Source of the DNA: Amycolatopsis nigrescens CSC17Ta-90
GTDB taxonomy: Bacteria; Actinomycetota; Actinomycetes; Mycobacteriales; Pseudonocardiaceae
DNA: 64,000 nt
Assembly (NCBI RefSeq): GCF_000384315.1
Contig: NZ_ARVW01000001.1
Span: 1,125,746 to 1,189,745, forward strand
Reading direction: 5' to 3'
The notes below the pieces were generated by a model that saw nothing but the letters and a program-made list of their open reading frames with translations, ran no database searches and was not told where the DNA came from. Within the stretch, counting starts at the first letter, position 1; the number at the start of each line of letters is the position of its first letter. Both the position numbers and the translations under genes were made by a program. Below, in pieces: positions 13,155 to 20,930 of this stretch.

Positions 13155-14734
13155 CGGTCCACCCCCGTGCCGCCGTCCAGCCCGTCCAGCCGCTGCCGGA
13201 CCAGCGCGAGGTACCGCCGCACCAGCGGTTCCGCCTGCGCGAGGTTCGCCGGCCTCGCCCCGAGCGCGCGCATCGCCGGCCGGTACGCCCCGGAAAGCTC
13301 CTCATCCTCCACCAGGCCGTGGTCGGCGGCCCGCGCGTTGTAGGCCCGCAACAGGCCGCGTAGCTCGTCGTATCTGGCTGTGGCCGCGGCCAGGTGGTCG
13401 TCGATCTCGTGCAGCGCGCGGGCGGCCCGTTCGGTCTTGCGCTCGGTGGAGGCCAGTGCGTCCCGCACCCTGCCCGGCTCCACCCCCGGGCCGGCGCCCG
13501 CCAGCGCGCGGACGCGCAGATGCAGGTCCGGGGCCAGCAGCGGAACTTCCGGCACGCCGGTCACGATCGAGACGGCGACCGCATGCCGCTCTCGTGCCGC
13601 GGTCTCCATCCGCTCGACCGCCGCCACCCTGGTGCGCAGCGCAGTCAGCCTGCTGTCGATCTCCTCGCGCTGCCAGCGCCGGACGATGCCCAGCACCGGC
13701 GAGTTCTCCTCGACGAACCGGAGCCCAACCTCGGTCCCGTTGTCCAGCAACGGTTTCACCACGTCGTTGAGCAGCACCTCCGGCTGCCTCGACTCGTCCA
13801 CCCCGGTCACCTCGACGGTCACCGGGTCGGCCTGGTCTTCTTGGTCTGTTTGATTTTCGGGGGGCCGCCCGGGAGCACGGCTGATCTGGCTGCTGATCCG
13901 GGACTCGATGCCGTGGTGCACTTCGCCCGGCGTCAGCCCGGCCGCGTCCACGATCATCCGTCCGGGGGCCCGCGCCAGGTCCGGGCCGGGCGGCCCGCCG
14001 AGCAGCACCAGAATCCGGCCGAGCTGTACCGGTTCGAGATCCGGCCCGGTGCAGCGCTGCACCCGCCGGAAATACCGCACCACGGTGTCCACCGGGATCA
14101 TCCAGGACAGCCCGGCGTCCTCGTCGGTGTGCTCAGCGACCTGGTACTTGCTGACCACCATGCCGACCACCGAGCCGGTGTGGTCGTCGATCACCGCGGC
14201 CCCGCTGAAACCGCGGCGGATGCGCTGGTCGCCAGGGGCCGAGTCGACCTGGACCCATTCCCCGTTCGGCCCCGTCGGCCCGGCCAGTGTCGCGTGCGCC
14301 CACACCACGTGCGAATAGCCGAGCGATTCCGGGAATCCGTAGGTGGACACGGCCCGGTTACGCGGAGCGGGCAGCCTGCGCAACGGCGCGCCCGTCACCC
14401 CCTGCGGTACCGATTCCAGTGCCAGCAACGCCAGATCGCCGCTTTCGTCCTCGTGCCGCGGCACCCAATGACCGGTCAGCACGGCGGCCTTCGTCGATGG
14501 AACCCCGGGCAGGCCGAGAAAGCTCACCACGACCGTCAGCCCCGGCAGGGAGAACTCCGCACCCGGCGGATATCCGGCGGCCGCGGTCACCACGTGCGCG
14601 CAGGTGAGCACCGTGCCATCGGCCAGCATCATGCCCGCGCCAACGGGTTTGTCCTCGGCCATGCCGCGAATGGCGACCGGCCAGGACTCCGCACCCCCTG
14701 CGTGGACAGCGGCGCCGCTGTCGTCAGCCCTCAC
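13151..14734 (-). CDS. Trypsin-like serine protease with helical C-terminal region
   Basis: A 527-residue protein that begins the operon. Residues about 10-230 form a chymotrypsin-fold protease with a complete triad: His47 in LTCAHVV, Asp100 in GDLALL and Ser177 in GFSGAAV. No signal peptide is visible, so it should act in the cytoplasm, like the proteases of actinobacterial conflict and signalling operons. Residues about 310-360 look like a compact alpha/beta linker domain, and 365-520 are strongly helical with Arg/Glu-rich coiled-coil character. The GTG start at 14734 follows a 150-bp gap holding the likely operon promoter. The Trypco1 partner is the last gene of the operon. Confidence 0.8.
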   Translation of the reverse strand: MRADDSGAAVHAGGAESWPVAIRGMAEDKPVGAGMMLADGTVLTCAHVVTAAAGYPPGAEFSLPGLTVVVSFLGLPGVPSTKAAVLTGHWVPRHEDESGDLALLALESVPQGVTGAPLRRLPAPRNRAVSTYGFPESLGYSHVVWAHATLAGPTGPNGEWVQVDSAPGDQRIRRGFSGAAVIDDHTGSVVGMVVSKYQVAEHTDEDAGLSWMIPVDTVVRYFRRVQRCTGPDLEPVQLGRILVLLGGPPGPDLARAPGRMIVDAAGLTPGEVHHGIESRISSQISRAPGRPPENQTDQEDQADPVTVEVTGVDESRQPEVLLNDVVKPLLDNGTEVGLRFVEENSPVLGIVRRWQREEIDSRLTALRTRVAAVERMETAARERHAVAVSIVTGVPEVPLLAPDLHLRVRALAGAGPGVEPGRVRDALASTERKTERAARALHEIDDHLAAATARYDELRGLLRAYNARAADHGLVEDEELSGAYRPAMRALGARPANLAQAEPLVRRYLALVRQRLDGLDGGTGVDR

Positions 14735-14886
14735 TTTCCGGGACCCTACGGGCCGATTCCGCGGGAATGGGCGGACTCCTGGACAACCGCCGCCTCATGC
14801 TCCGAACATCACCCGTTCGGCGGCAGATCTTTCAGTGACACGAATTCTCGCACCGCGAAGAAAAGGGGAAATTCCTTGGCAGGAGA

Positions 14887-15897
14887 TCATTTTTGACCGC
14901 CGGTGCGATAGGAACTCGGCGGACGGCCGGTCCACCGGGTGAAGGCGTGCGTGAAACTGGTCAGATCGGAGTAACCGAGGCGCTGCGCGACCTGGCCGAC
15001 GCCGAGGCCGACCGTGCCGAGCAGCTCGATGGCCATCGTCTCGTGGATCTCCGCCTTCAGCGCACGGAACGAGGTGCCTTCGGCGGTGAGCCTGCGCCGC
15101 AGCGTCCGCACGTCCAGGTGCAGCCCGGCGGCGATCTGGTCCATCCGCACGCTCCGCGCCGGATGGGCGAGCAGTTCGGACCGCACCCGCGCGGCGGTGC
15201 CGGTCCTGGCCGAGCGGCCGTCCAGCAGGGCCTGGCAGTCCCGTTTGCAATTCCGCCAGGTGTGCTCGTCGGCCTGCGGCAGCGGGGTGCTCAGCAAGGC
15301 ATGGTCGCCGGCGATCAGGTGCCGTGCGCCGCGGCCGGTGAACTCGGCTCCCGGCAGCAGTTCGGACAGCTTCGCCGCGCGAATGTCGTCCAGCGTGGTT
15401 TCGAACCGCACCTCGGGCAGGCCATCCACCAGCGCCGCGACCAGCGCGGCGATGGCCGCCAGGTCGCGCTCCACCAGCAGTTCGCGGACGTCTTCGGGCA
15501 GTTCGTCGTCGTGCAGCACCAGCGCCAGCTCACCGTTCGCGCGGACCAGCTCGGGACGGACGAAAGCGGTGGTCAGCTCGAAGTACCGCACTCCGACTTC
15601 GACCGCGTCACCCCAGGTGGGGCTGGTCAGCAGGGCGAACCCCCATACCCCGACCGCCTCGAGGGTGTAGTCACGACCGGCCTGCACACCGAGGCCAGGC
15701 TCGTTGCCGAGCCACCGCACCAGGTTGCGCGCGATGCCCAGCTCCTGACCGGCCTCGAGCCTGCCGTGTTCGGCCACGTCAGCGGGGGCGAGCCCGGTCC
15801 CGGCGAGGCACTGCCCGGCGGTGAGGCCGTGCGCCAGCCCGGTGCGCACCAGCAGCCGGGCGCCGACCGGGCCACGGGGAAAGTCCCAGCCAGGCAT
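14887..15897 (-). CDS. AraC-family transcriptional regulator
   Basis: A 336-residue regulator with an N-terminal ligand-binding domain of the type found in OruR/ArgR-like AraC proteins (WDFPRGPVGARLLV at the start) and two helix-turn-helix motifs at the C-terminus (MDQIAAGLHLDVRTLRRRL, then VGQVAQRLGYSDLTSFTHAF). I chose the ATG at 15897 because it has a GGAGGG site 4 bases upstream and starts just before the conserved WDFPR; an ATG at 15948 is also possible and would add 17 residues. It is divergent from the Baeyer-Villiger monooxygenase, which is probably its target. The palindrome it binds could not be identified. Confidence 0.85.
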   Translation of the reverse strand: MPGWDFPRGPVGARLLVRTGLAHGLTAGQCLAGTGLAPADVAEHGRLEAGQELGIARNLVRWLGNEPGLGVQAGRDYTLEAVGVWGFALLTSPTWGDAVEVGVRYFELTTAFVRPELVRANGELALVLHDDELPEDVRELLVERDLAAIAALVAALVDGLPEVRFETTLDDIRAAKLSELLPGAEFTGRGARHLIAGDHALLSTPLPQADEHTWRNCKRDCQALLDGRSARTGTAARVRSELLAHPARSVRMDQIAAGLHLDVRTLRRRLTAEGTSFRALKAEIHETMAIELLGTVGLGVGQVAQRLGYSDLTSFTHAFTRWTGRPPSSYRTGGQK

Positions 15898-15982
15898 CCG
15901 CCCTCCGAGCGTGTCCGAAATAAACAGGTGACTGTCCGATTGAATCATGGTCCACCGCCTGTCGGGCTCCTAGCGTGGAAAT

Positions 15983-17440
15983 GTGACCCTGCCCGCGAAC
16001 CGGCCACGAGTCGGCATCATCGGCGCCGGCATGTCCGGGCTCTGCATGGCGGCGACCCTGCGCCGCGCCGGCTACCGGGACTTCGTCGTCTACGAGAAGG
16101 CCAGCGAGGTCGGCGGCACCTGGCGCGACAACACGTATCCCGGTCTCAGCTGCGATGTGCCTTCGCGGTTCTACTCGTACTCGTTCGCGCCCAACGCCGA
16201 CTGGACCCGCAACTTCGCCTCCGGCGAGGAGATCGAACGCTACTTCGTGCGGGTCACCGACGAACTCGGGCTGCGCGAGCACATCCGGTTCGATACCGAG
16301 TTGGCCAGCGCCCGCTGGGACGGCGCACGTTACCGGCTGCGCAGCACGGACGGCCGGACCGACTCGGTGGACGTGCTGGTCTCCGCGACCGGCATCCTGC
16401 GCGAGCCGAAGCTGCCGGACATCCCCGGCCTGGACTCCTTCGACGGCGCCGCTTTCCACTCCGCCCGCTGGGACCATTCCGTTGCGCTGAAGGGGAAACG
16501 CGTGGCGGTGGTGGGTACCGGTTCGACCGGGGTGCAGATCACCGGCGCGCTGGCCGGGGTGGCGAAGCCGCTGTATCTGTTCCAGCGCACCGCGCAGTGG
16601 ATCCTGCCGATGCCCCGGCTGCCGTACTCGCCGGTCTCGCGGGCCGCGCTGAAACTGGTACCGGGGCTGAACAAGCTGAGCTACCTGGGTTACCAGCGGA
16701 TCATGGAGCTGATCTTCGGGCACGCGGTGATCGAACCCGGCTGGCAACGGGACGCGGTGTCCGCGCTGTGCCGTTCCTACCTGCGGACGACGGTGCGCGA
16801 CGAGGAGTTGCGCGCGAAGCTCACCCCGCCGGACGAGCCGATGTGCAAGCGGCTGATCATGTCCACCGCGTTCTACCCGGCCGTGCGGCGCCGTGACGTG
16901 CAGGTGGTCACGGACAAGATCGTCGCGGTGGAGCCGAAAGGCGTGCGTACCGCCGACGGCCGGGTACGGGAGGCGGACGTGCTGGTGCTGGCCACCGGCT
17001 TCGACGCGCACGCGTTCCTGCGGCCGATGGAGCTGGTCGGCGAGCACGGCGTGACTCTGGAGCAGGCCTGGCGGGACGGTCCGCGGGCCTACCGCACGGT
17101 CGCGGTACCCGGGTTCCCGAACTTCTTCACCCTGATCGGCCCGCACTCACCGATCGGCAACCATTCGCTGATCGCGATCGCGGAGACCCAGGCGAACTAC
17201 GTGCTGCGCTGGCTGGACGAGCTGAGCGCCGGCCGGGTGCGCCGGGTGGCGCCGACCACCGAGGCGACCGAACGGTTCAACAGCGACCTGCGCGACTCCA
17301 TGTCCGGCACGATCTGGACCAGTGGCTGCGACAGCTGGTACCTGGGGCCGGACGGGGTACCCGAACTCTGGCCGTGGACACCGGCCCGTCACCGGCGAAT
17401 GCTCGCCGAGCCGGTTCCCACCGACTTCGAGCTGGCCTAG
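15983..17440 (+). CDS. Flavin-containing Baeyer-Villiger monooxygenase
   Basis: A 485-residue FAD/NADPH enzyme that should insert oxygen next to a ketone using O2 and NADPH. The FAD Rossmann motif GIIGAGMSG is at residues 11-19. The family fingerprint F-x-G-x-x-x-H-x-x-x-W is present as FDGAAFHSARW (about 152-162). The NADPH Rossmann motif VVGTGSTGVQ follows, and ATGFDAH closes the core. The substrate cannot be told from sequence; steroid, cyclic ketone and natural-product BVMOs share these motifs. The GTG start lies 85 bp from the divergent AraC gene, so single-substrate induction through that regulator is plausible. Confidence 0.88.
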   Translation: MTLPANRPRVGIIGAGMSGLCMAATLRRAGYRDFVVYEKASEVGGTWRDNTYPGLSCDVPSRFYSYSFAPNADWTRNFASGEEIERYFVRVTDELGLREHIRFDTELASARWDGARYRLRSTDGRTDSVDVLVSATGILREPKLPDIPGLDSFDGAAFHSARWDHSVALKGKRVAVVGTGSTGVQITGALAGVAKPLYLFQRTAQWILPMPRLPYSPVSRAALKLVPGLNKLSYLGYQRIMELIFGHAVIEPGWQRDAVSALCRSYLRTTVRDEELRAKLTPPDEPMCKRLIMSTAFYPAVRRRDVQVVTDKIVAVEPKGVRTADGRVREADVLVLATGFDAHAFLRPMELVGEHGVTLEQAWRDGPRAYRTVAVPGFPNFFTLIGPHSPIGNHSLIAIAETQANYVLRWLDELSAGRVRRVAPTTEATERFNSDLRDSMSGTIWTSGCDSWYLGPDGVPELWPWTPARHRRMLAEPVPTDFELA

Positions 17441-17472
17441 TACGACAGCCCTGGACGACCGATCCCGCTGGC

Positions 17473-17755
17473 ATGGTCGACACGGCTCTCGACCTGTACG
17501 CAGGGATATCCGTCGATGACTACGCCGCGGCGCTCGCCTGGTACGAGAAGCTGCTCGGCTCGCTGCCGTCGTTCGTCGCCAGCCGGCCACGCCCTGCACT
17601 CCATCTTCGTTGATGACTTCGACAACCTGGTGGCTGAAATAGCTGAACGAGGGCTGGAGCCGGCGAAGCGGGAGGCGTACTCGCATGGCGTGCGAAAAGC
17701 CATCTACGTAGATCCCGATGGAAACGAGATCGGGTTCGATGGAGCGCCGCGCTGA
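17473..17755 (+). pseudogene. Broken VOC/glyoxalase-family protein
   Basis: The reading frame from the ATG at 17473 gives MVDTALDLYAGISVDDYAAA and a further stretch ending near LGSLPSFVA, which is the first strand-helix unit of a VOC-superfamily protein. It then runs into a stop near 17611. The rest of the family, from AGHALHSIFVDDF to DPDGNEIGFDG, continues in another frame from about 17592 to the TGA at 17755. About 30 codons of the normal middle are missing, by a length that is not a multiple of three. This is an internal deletion plus frameshift, so no functional enzyme is expected. It sits 33 bp after the monooxygenase gene. Confidence 0.75.
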
Positions 17756-18099
17756 CCGGCGCAGGCCCGCGACAGAAATCGAGTCACCCCGAGTTCCGTC
17801 CCGCAGGTAGCCGCCGGGGGCTCCACTCGTCGACGGTCGTATCGGTCGCAGCTTCAGGAGCACCATTTGTCGCCGGCTGGGGCGGATGTTGCTGCTGCGT
17901 ACCGCTGAGCTGGCGGCTTGGCCAGCTGGTTGTCACTAGGGCCGGCCCGGGCAAGATCGTTCTGTACCCAGCCATCGCGGTCGCGTGGGGTGAGGATTGC
18001 CTAGCTGACATTGGCGCGCTGCGTGCCAAACCGCCGGTATTCGGGTGTGTGGCGTCGGACCCGACATGTCACGCACGATCACCGGGCTAGCCCGCGGGC
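17756..18099. other. 344-bp region without a supported gene
   Basis: Short open frames exist on both strands, but none has family-like sequence, a ribosome site or consistent third-position GC. No hairpin, repeat or RNA gene could be recognised. It separates the broken VOC gene from the stop of the Gly/His-rich membrane protein. Confidence 0.4.
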
Positions 18100-18528
18100 T
18101 CAATGGTCGCCTGCGCCACAACCGTCTCCAGAACTGCCGCTGCTGCAACCACCGCCGCATCCTTCCGTGTGGCCGCTGTCATGCCCGCCGTCGCCACCAT
18201 GACCCCCATGACCCCCATGACCCCCATGGCCGTCATGGCTCCCGTGACTCTCCTGACCGCCGTGACCTCCGTGGCCAAAGCCGCCGTCCGTAAAACTTCC
18301 ACCGTCCCCGAAACCCACACCACCACTGCCACCAGGCCACCACTGGCCGTCGCGCCACAACCACCACCGGCCGCCGTGGTACGTCCACGAATCGCCCTCG
18401 CGGTACTGCCACCAGTTATTGTCGCGGTACATCCTTCCGCGCTGTTGGCGTCCCACTGCGTCACCGCGCTGGTTGACGATCCACACAACGAAGCAAATAA
18501 TCAGAAGCCATACGACCAGCCCGGTCAT
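18100..18528 (-). CDS. Small membrane protein with Gly/His-rich C-terminal tail
   Basis: A 142-residue protein. One membrane segment fills residues 2-18 (TGLVVWLLIICFVVWIV). A Trp-rich stretch follows (NNWWQYREGDSWTY, then GGRWWLWRDGQWWPG). The C-terminal 75 residues are almost entirely Gly, His, Ser, Asp and Cys, with GHGG repeats and CGGGC near the end. Such tails can bind metal ions, but I know no described function for this protein. The ATG at 18528 has GAGGGG about 8 bases upstream; an ATG at 18564 has no such site. It is divergent from the GRDP-like gene, 34 bp away. Confidence 0.6.
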   Translation of the reverse strand: MTGLVVWLLIICFVVWIVNQRGDAVGRQQRGRMYRDNNWWQYREGDSWTYHGGRWWLWRDGQWWPGGSGGVGFGDGGSFTDGGFGHGGHGGQESHGSHDGHGGHGGHGGHGGDGGHDSGHTEGCGGGCSSGSSGDGCGAGDH

Positions 18529-18562
18529 CAGCGCATCCCCTCGGCCCTTGGCGAAGGTTCCC

Positions 18563-19054
18563 ATGAATAGGTTAGCTCGGGAGAGCGGGAGAAGCAGTGC
18601 GCTGCCGCGAAGTTTCTCAGCTCGGCTTGAGCGCGTGCGGCACGCCGTGGATGCCCTCGAATTGCCGCCCGCCGTCTACAAGACGTGCCCGTTCCAGCCG
18701 AGGGAACTGGTGGACACCGGACTGCGACAGTGGCTGTGCTGCTGCGGCGCGGCGCTGCTCGACAAACAGATCATCGGCATGCCCTCGCATGCCGTGGACG
18801 AGGCGTGGCACGGGTTCATCCTCTGCACTGCACGCTACGCAACATTCTGCCGAGCAGCATACGGCCAGTTTCTGCACCACCATCCTCAAGGCAGCGAGCC
18901 GCCCAGCCACGTTCAGAGAGCAGGATCGATGCGGGACAAGTTGCACCGGACCGCCGTGGCATGGTCCTTTGCGGCCAGGCCCGGCGAAGAATGCGTGCTG
19001 TGGGACCTCGATGTACGAGTCGGCGTCCCCCACCCGTGGGGCACCCGAGACTAG
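18563..19054 (+). CDS. Glycine-rich-domain-type (GRDP-like) hypothetical protein
   Basis: A 163-residue cytoplasmic protein of unknown function. The segment AVDEAWHGFILCTARYATFC followed by GQFLHHHP matches the conserved core (DE-x-W-H...Y-x-x-F-C...HH-x-P) of the family annotated as glycine-rich domain-containing protein. CCCGAALL and LWDLDVRVG segments are also kept. A fragment of a related protein lies at 35649-35936. The ATG at 18563 has GAAGG 6 bases upstream. Codon 4 is TTA, a rare codon in this GC-rich context. The divergent partner is the Gly/His-rich membrane protein. Confidence 0.6.
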   Translation: MNRLARESGRSSALPRSFSARLERVRHAVDALELPPAVYKTCPFQPRELVDTGLRQWLCCCGAALLDKQIIGMPSHAVDEAWHGFILCTARYATFCRAAYGQFLHHHPQGSEPPSHVQRAGSMRDKLHRTAVAWSFAARPGEECVLWDLDVRVGVPHPWGTRD

Positions 19055-19361
19055 TCCGGATGTTCGCTCGGGTTACCCAGATCCCGTCCGCGCCGCGCGG
19101 GCAGCGCACGGGAACGAACCTGAGCCGCGGGCGCTGGCCCGAATCTAGGCTGACCTCTCGCAGATCAACTTCGACGCGATCATCACGATCTCCTATTCCG
19201 AGGAAAAGGAAACGCAACCAGGACCTGGAAACGCACCTACGATTCCCATCCACCATTGATATTTCGGAGCAGCCGACACCACCGGAGGCCGGCGGCCTGC
19301 GCGCGCCCATGTCCCGACCCACCCAAGGCAGGATCATCAGGCCCTGCGCGAAACGGCTGCG
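19055..19361. other. 307-bp region without a supported gene
   Basis: No gene, hairpin or repeat stands out. Near 19165-19215 there is a short stretch that reads as an acidic peptide in one frame, but it lacks a start and is too short to assign. It lies between the ends of the GRDP-like gene and the DUF222 gene. Confidence 0.4.
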
Positions 19362-20453
19362 CTAGTCACCTCCTCGTGTGCTGCGGTAGACGGCTTTGGC
19401 TGGGGTGGTGACGGTGAGCGTGCCGTCAAGGTTGTGGGTGTAAGTCCAGCTGGGGTGGTTTTTGAGTTTCTTGTGGTGTTTGCAGTAGTAGCGGGGGTTG
19501 GTTTCTGTTGAGTCGCCGAGTTGGATGGGTCGGTAGCAGCCGGGATGGTTGCATTCGGGGTTGGGGACGCGGATGTGGCCGTCGAGGGCGGTGGGTGATC
19601 GGTAGGTGCGGCGGCTGACGTCGATAGGGGTAGCGGTGGTGGGGTCGGTGACGATGCGGTGCCAGGTGGAGGCGGGGTTGTTGGCGATGTCGCGGGCGAG
19701 CCAGGCGGGGATGGGTCCGGTACCGGCGAGTTCGGCCGGGTTGTTGTTCAACCCGGCGAGGGTGGTGAGGTCGACGTAGAGGTGGACTTCGGCGTGGAGG
19801 TTGCGGCGTGTGCCGCGTTCCCACAGACACCGGTCGGTGAGGACATCGGCGCGGAGCTGGTCGAGGGTTCGAGTTTCGCCGGCGATGTTGAGCGCGTGGG
19901 CGTCACGGTCGGTGCGGGTGTAGATCGCGGCCCCCAGTTCGGCGGGGAGGTCGAGGATGAGGGTGCTCATGCCCTCGCCTCGGGGTAGCAGGGTGACTTT
20001 GCGGTCGCGGCGACGGTGCCGGGTACGGGTGGCATGCCCGTCCGGGTCGATCCGGGCCACCACCCGGCGCACCGCCCGCCGCAAGCTCTGCGGGTTCTTT
20101 CCTGCCAGGCGGCCTGCCATCACCAGGTCGACCTCGCGGGCTTTCGCGTCGGTCAGCACCACTGTCGCATCAACGATTTTCGATGCTTTGTAGGTGTCGA
20201 TGGTCCCGGATTCCATGGCTTCCAACGTGCTCGGCAACCGGGTCACCAACGCCTCGGCGAGCGCGATCTGTTTGACCGCCGCGTTCTCGGTGATGGCGAG
20301 GCCGAGGGCGAGCTCGGCGGGTACTCCTTTGGTTCTTTCTCCAAGCTCATTCAACTGGGCGATGAGCCGAAGCTGTGCCGCCTCCGACCGGCACCTGTCC
20401 TCCTGAAGAACCCGAATCTCTTTCAATAATGCGCAAGCCTTGTCTTTGTCCAT
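19362..20453 (-). CDS. DUF222 / 13E12-type protein with degenerate HNH core
   Basis: A 363-residue protein. Residues about 10-300 form the DUF222 region: QLRLIAQLNEL, an alpha-helical middle with SGTIDTYKASKIVDAT, and LDQLRADVLTDR. Intact family members end in an HNH nuclease whose core has C-x-x-C, then D-x-DH and GG-x-x-x-x-NL, then C-x-x-HH-x-x-K. Here C-x-x-x-x-C (CNHPGC) and CKHHKKLK are kept, but the middle with the first catalytic His is replaced by about 12 unrelated residues. Nuclease activity is therefore doubtful. Such genes are multicopy in actinobacteria. The ATG at 20453 is preferred over a TTG two codons earlier. Third-position GC is slightly lower than in the neighbours. Confidence 0.8.
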   Translation of the reverse strand: MDKDKACALLKEIRVLQEDRCRSEAAQLRLIAQLNELGERTKGVPAELALGLAITENAAVKQIALAEALVTRLPSTLEAMESGTIDTYKASKIVDATVVLTDAKAREVDLVMAGRLAGKNPQSLRRAVRRVVARIDPDGHATRTRHRRRDRKVTLLPRGEGMSTLILDLPAELGAAIYTRTDRDAHALNIAGETRTLDQLRADVLTDRCLWERGTRRNLHAEVHLYVDLTTLAGLNNNPAELAGTGPIPAWLARDIANNPASTWHRIVTDPTTATPIDVSRRTYRSPTALDGHIRVPNPECNHPGCYRPIQLGDSTETNPRYYCKHHKKLKNHPSWTYTHNLDGTLTVTTPAKAVYRSTRGGD

Positions 20454-20690
20454 GCCCAAACCCTAAACACCACCCCCGACAAAAACGCAAAACCCATTGC
20501 CTGCAAGGAATTGTGACTCACCGACTGCCAGCGCCACCCCACCCTTGAGGCAGGTAGCGTCCAAAGGCGGACCGGAGCCGGACCGAAACCAAACCTCCCG
20601 AAGCCCATCGGAGACGCGGCTCAAGAAGAGCTCGACCCCACGTCGAGGCCACGTTGACAGCCAGCAGGACTCTTGCCATCCTGATAGTCA

Positions 20691-20763
20691 GGAGTCGAGA
20701 GGCGCTGCGACGGACGAGGTCCGCCACGCTCGGCTCGCCAGACCGCAAGTAAGGGCGCCTCCT
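20691..20763 (+). promoter_or_regulatory. S-adenosylhomocysteine (SAH) riboswitch upstream of ahcY
   Basis: A structured leader 168 bases before ahcY. P1 pairs GAGGCGC (20699-20705) with GCGCCUC (20755-20761). The conserved UGCGAC follows P1 (20706-20711), and a perfect hairpin CGGAC/GUCCG encloses three bases (20711-20723). GCCACGCUCGG (20723-20733) and CCGCAAG (20743-20749) match the rest of the SAH aptamer core. SAH riboswitches are known to turn on genes for SAH recycling, which is exactly what ahcY does. The 3' strand of P1 is also one arm of the following terminator, so ligand-stabilised P1 should prevent termination. Confidence 0.8.
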
Positions 20764-20783
20764 ACCACAGGAGGTGCCTTTTT
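20754..20783 (+). terminator. Intrinsic terminator of the SAH riboswitch
   Basis: A 10-bp stem GGCGCCTCCT (20754-20763) with AGGAGGTGCC (20769-20778), containing one G-T pair, a 5-base loop and a run of five T (20779-20783). Its left arm overlaps the 3' strand of riboswitch P1, so P1 and terminator are mutually exclusive. With SAH bound, read-through into ahcY is expected. Confidence 0.85.
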
Positions 20784-20930
20784 CTTGTCAGCGAACATCA
20801 ACGCCCCCACTCGGCGCGCACCAGCAAGTTAGTCGACCAGCTGAACAATCGCTTCGAATATATGCCGATGCGCGCATCGGTACTCCCTGGTCAGGCCCGA
20901 AAACAGCCATGCCCTGGAGGGAAAGGAACC

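Noticed and set aside
18597..19148. A 183-codon frame overlapping the GRDP-like gene
   Set aside because: It is out of frame with the conserved family core, which is read in the frame from 18563.
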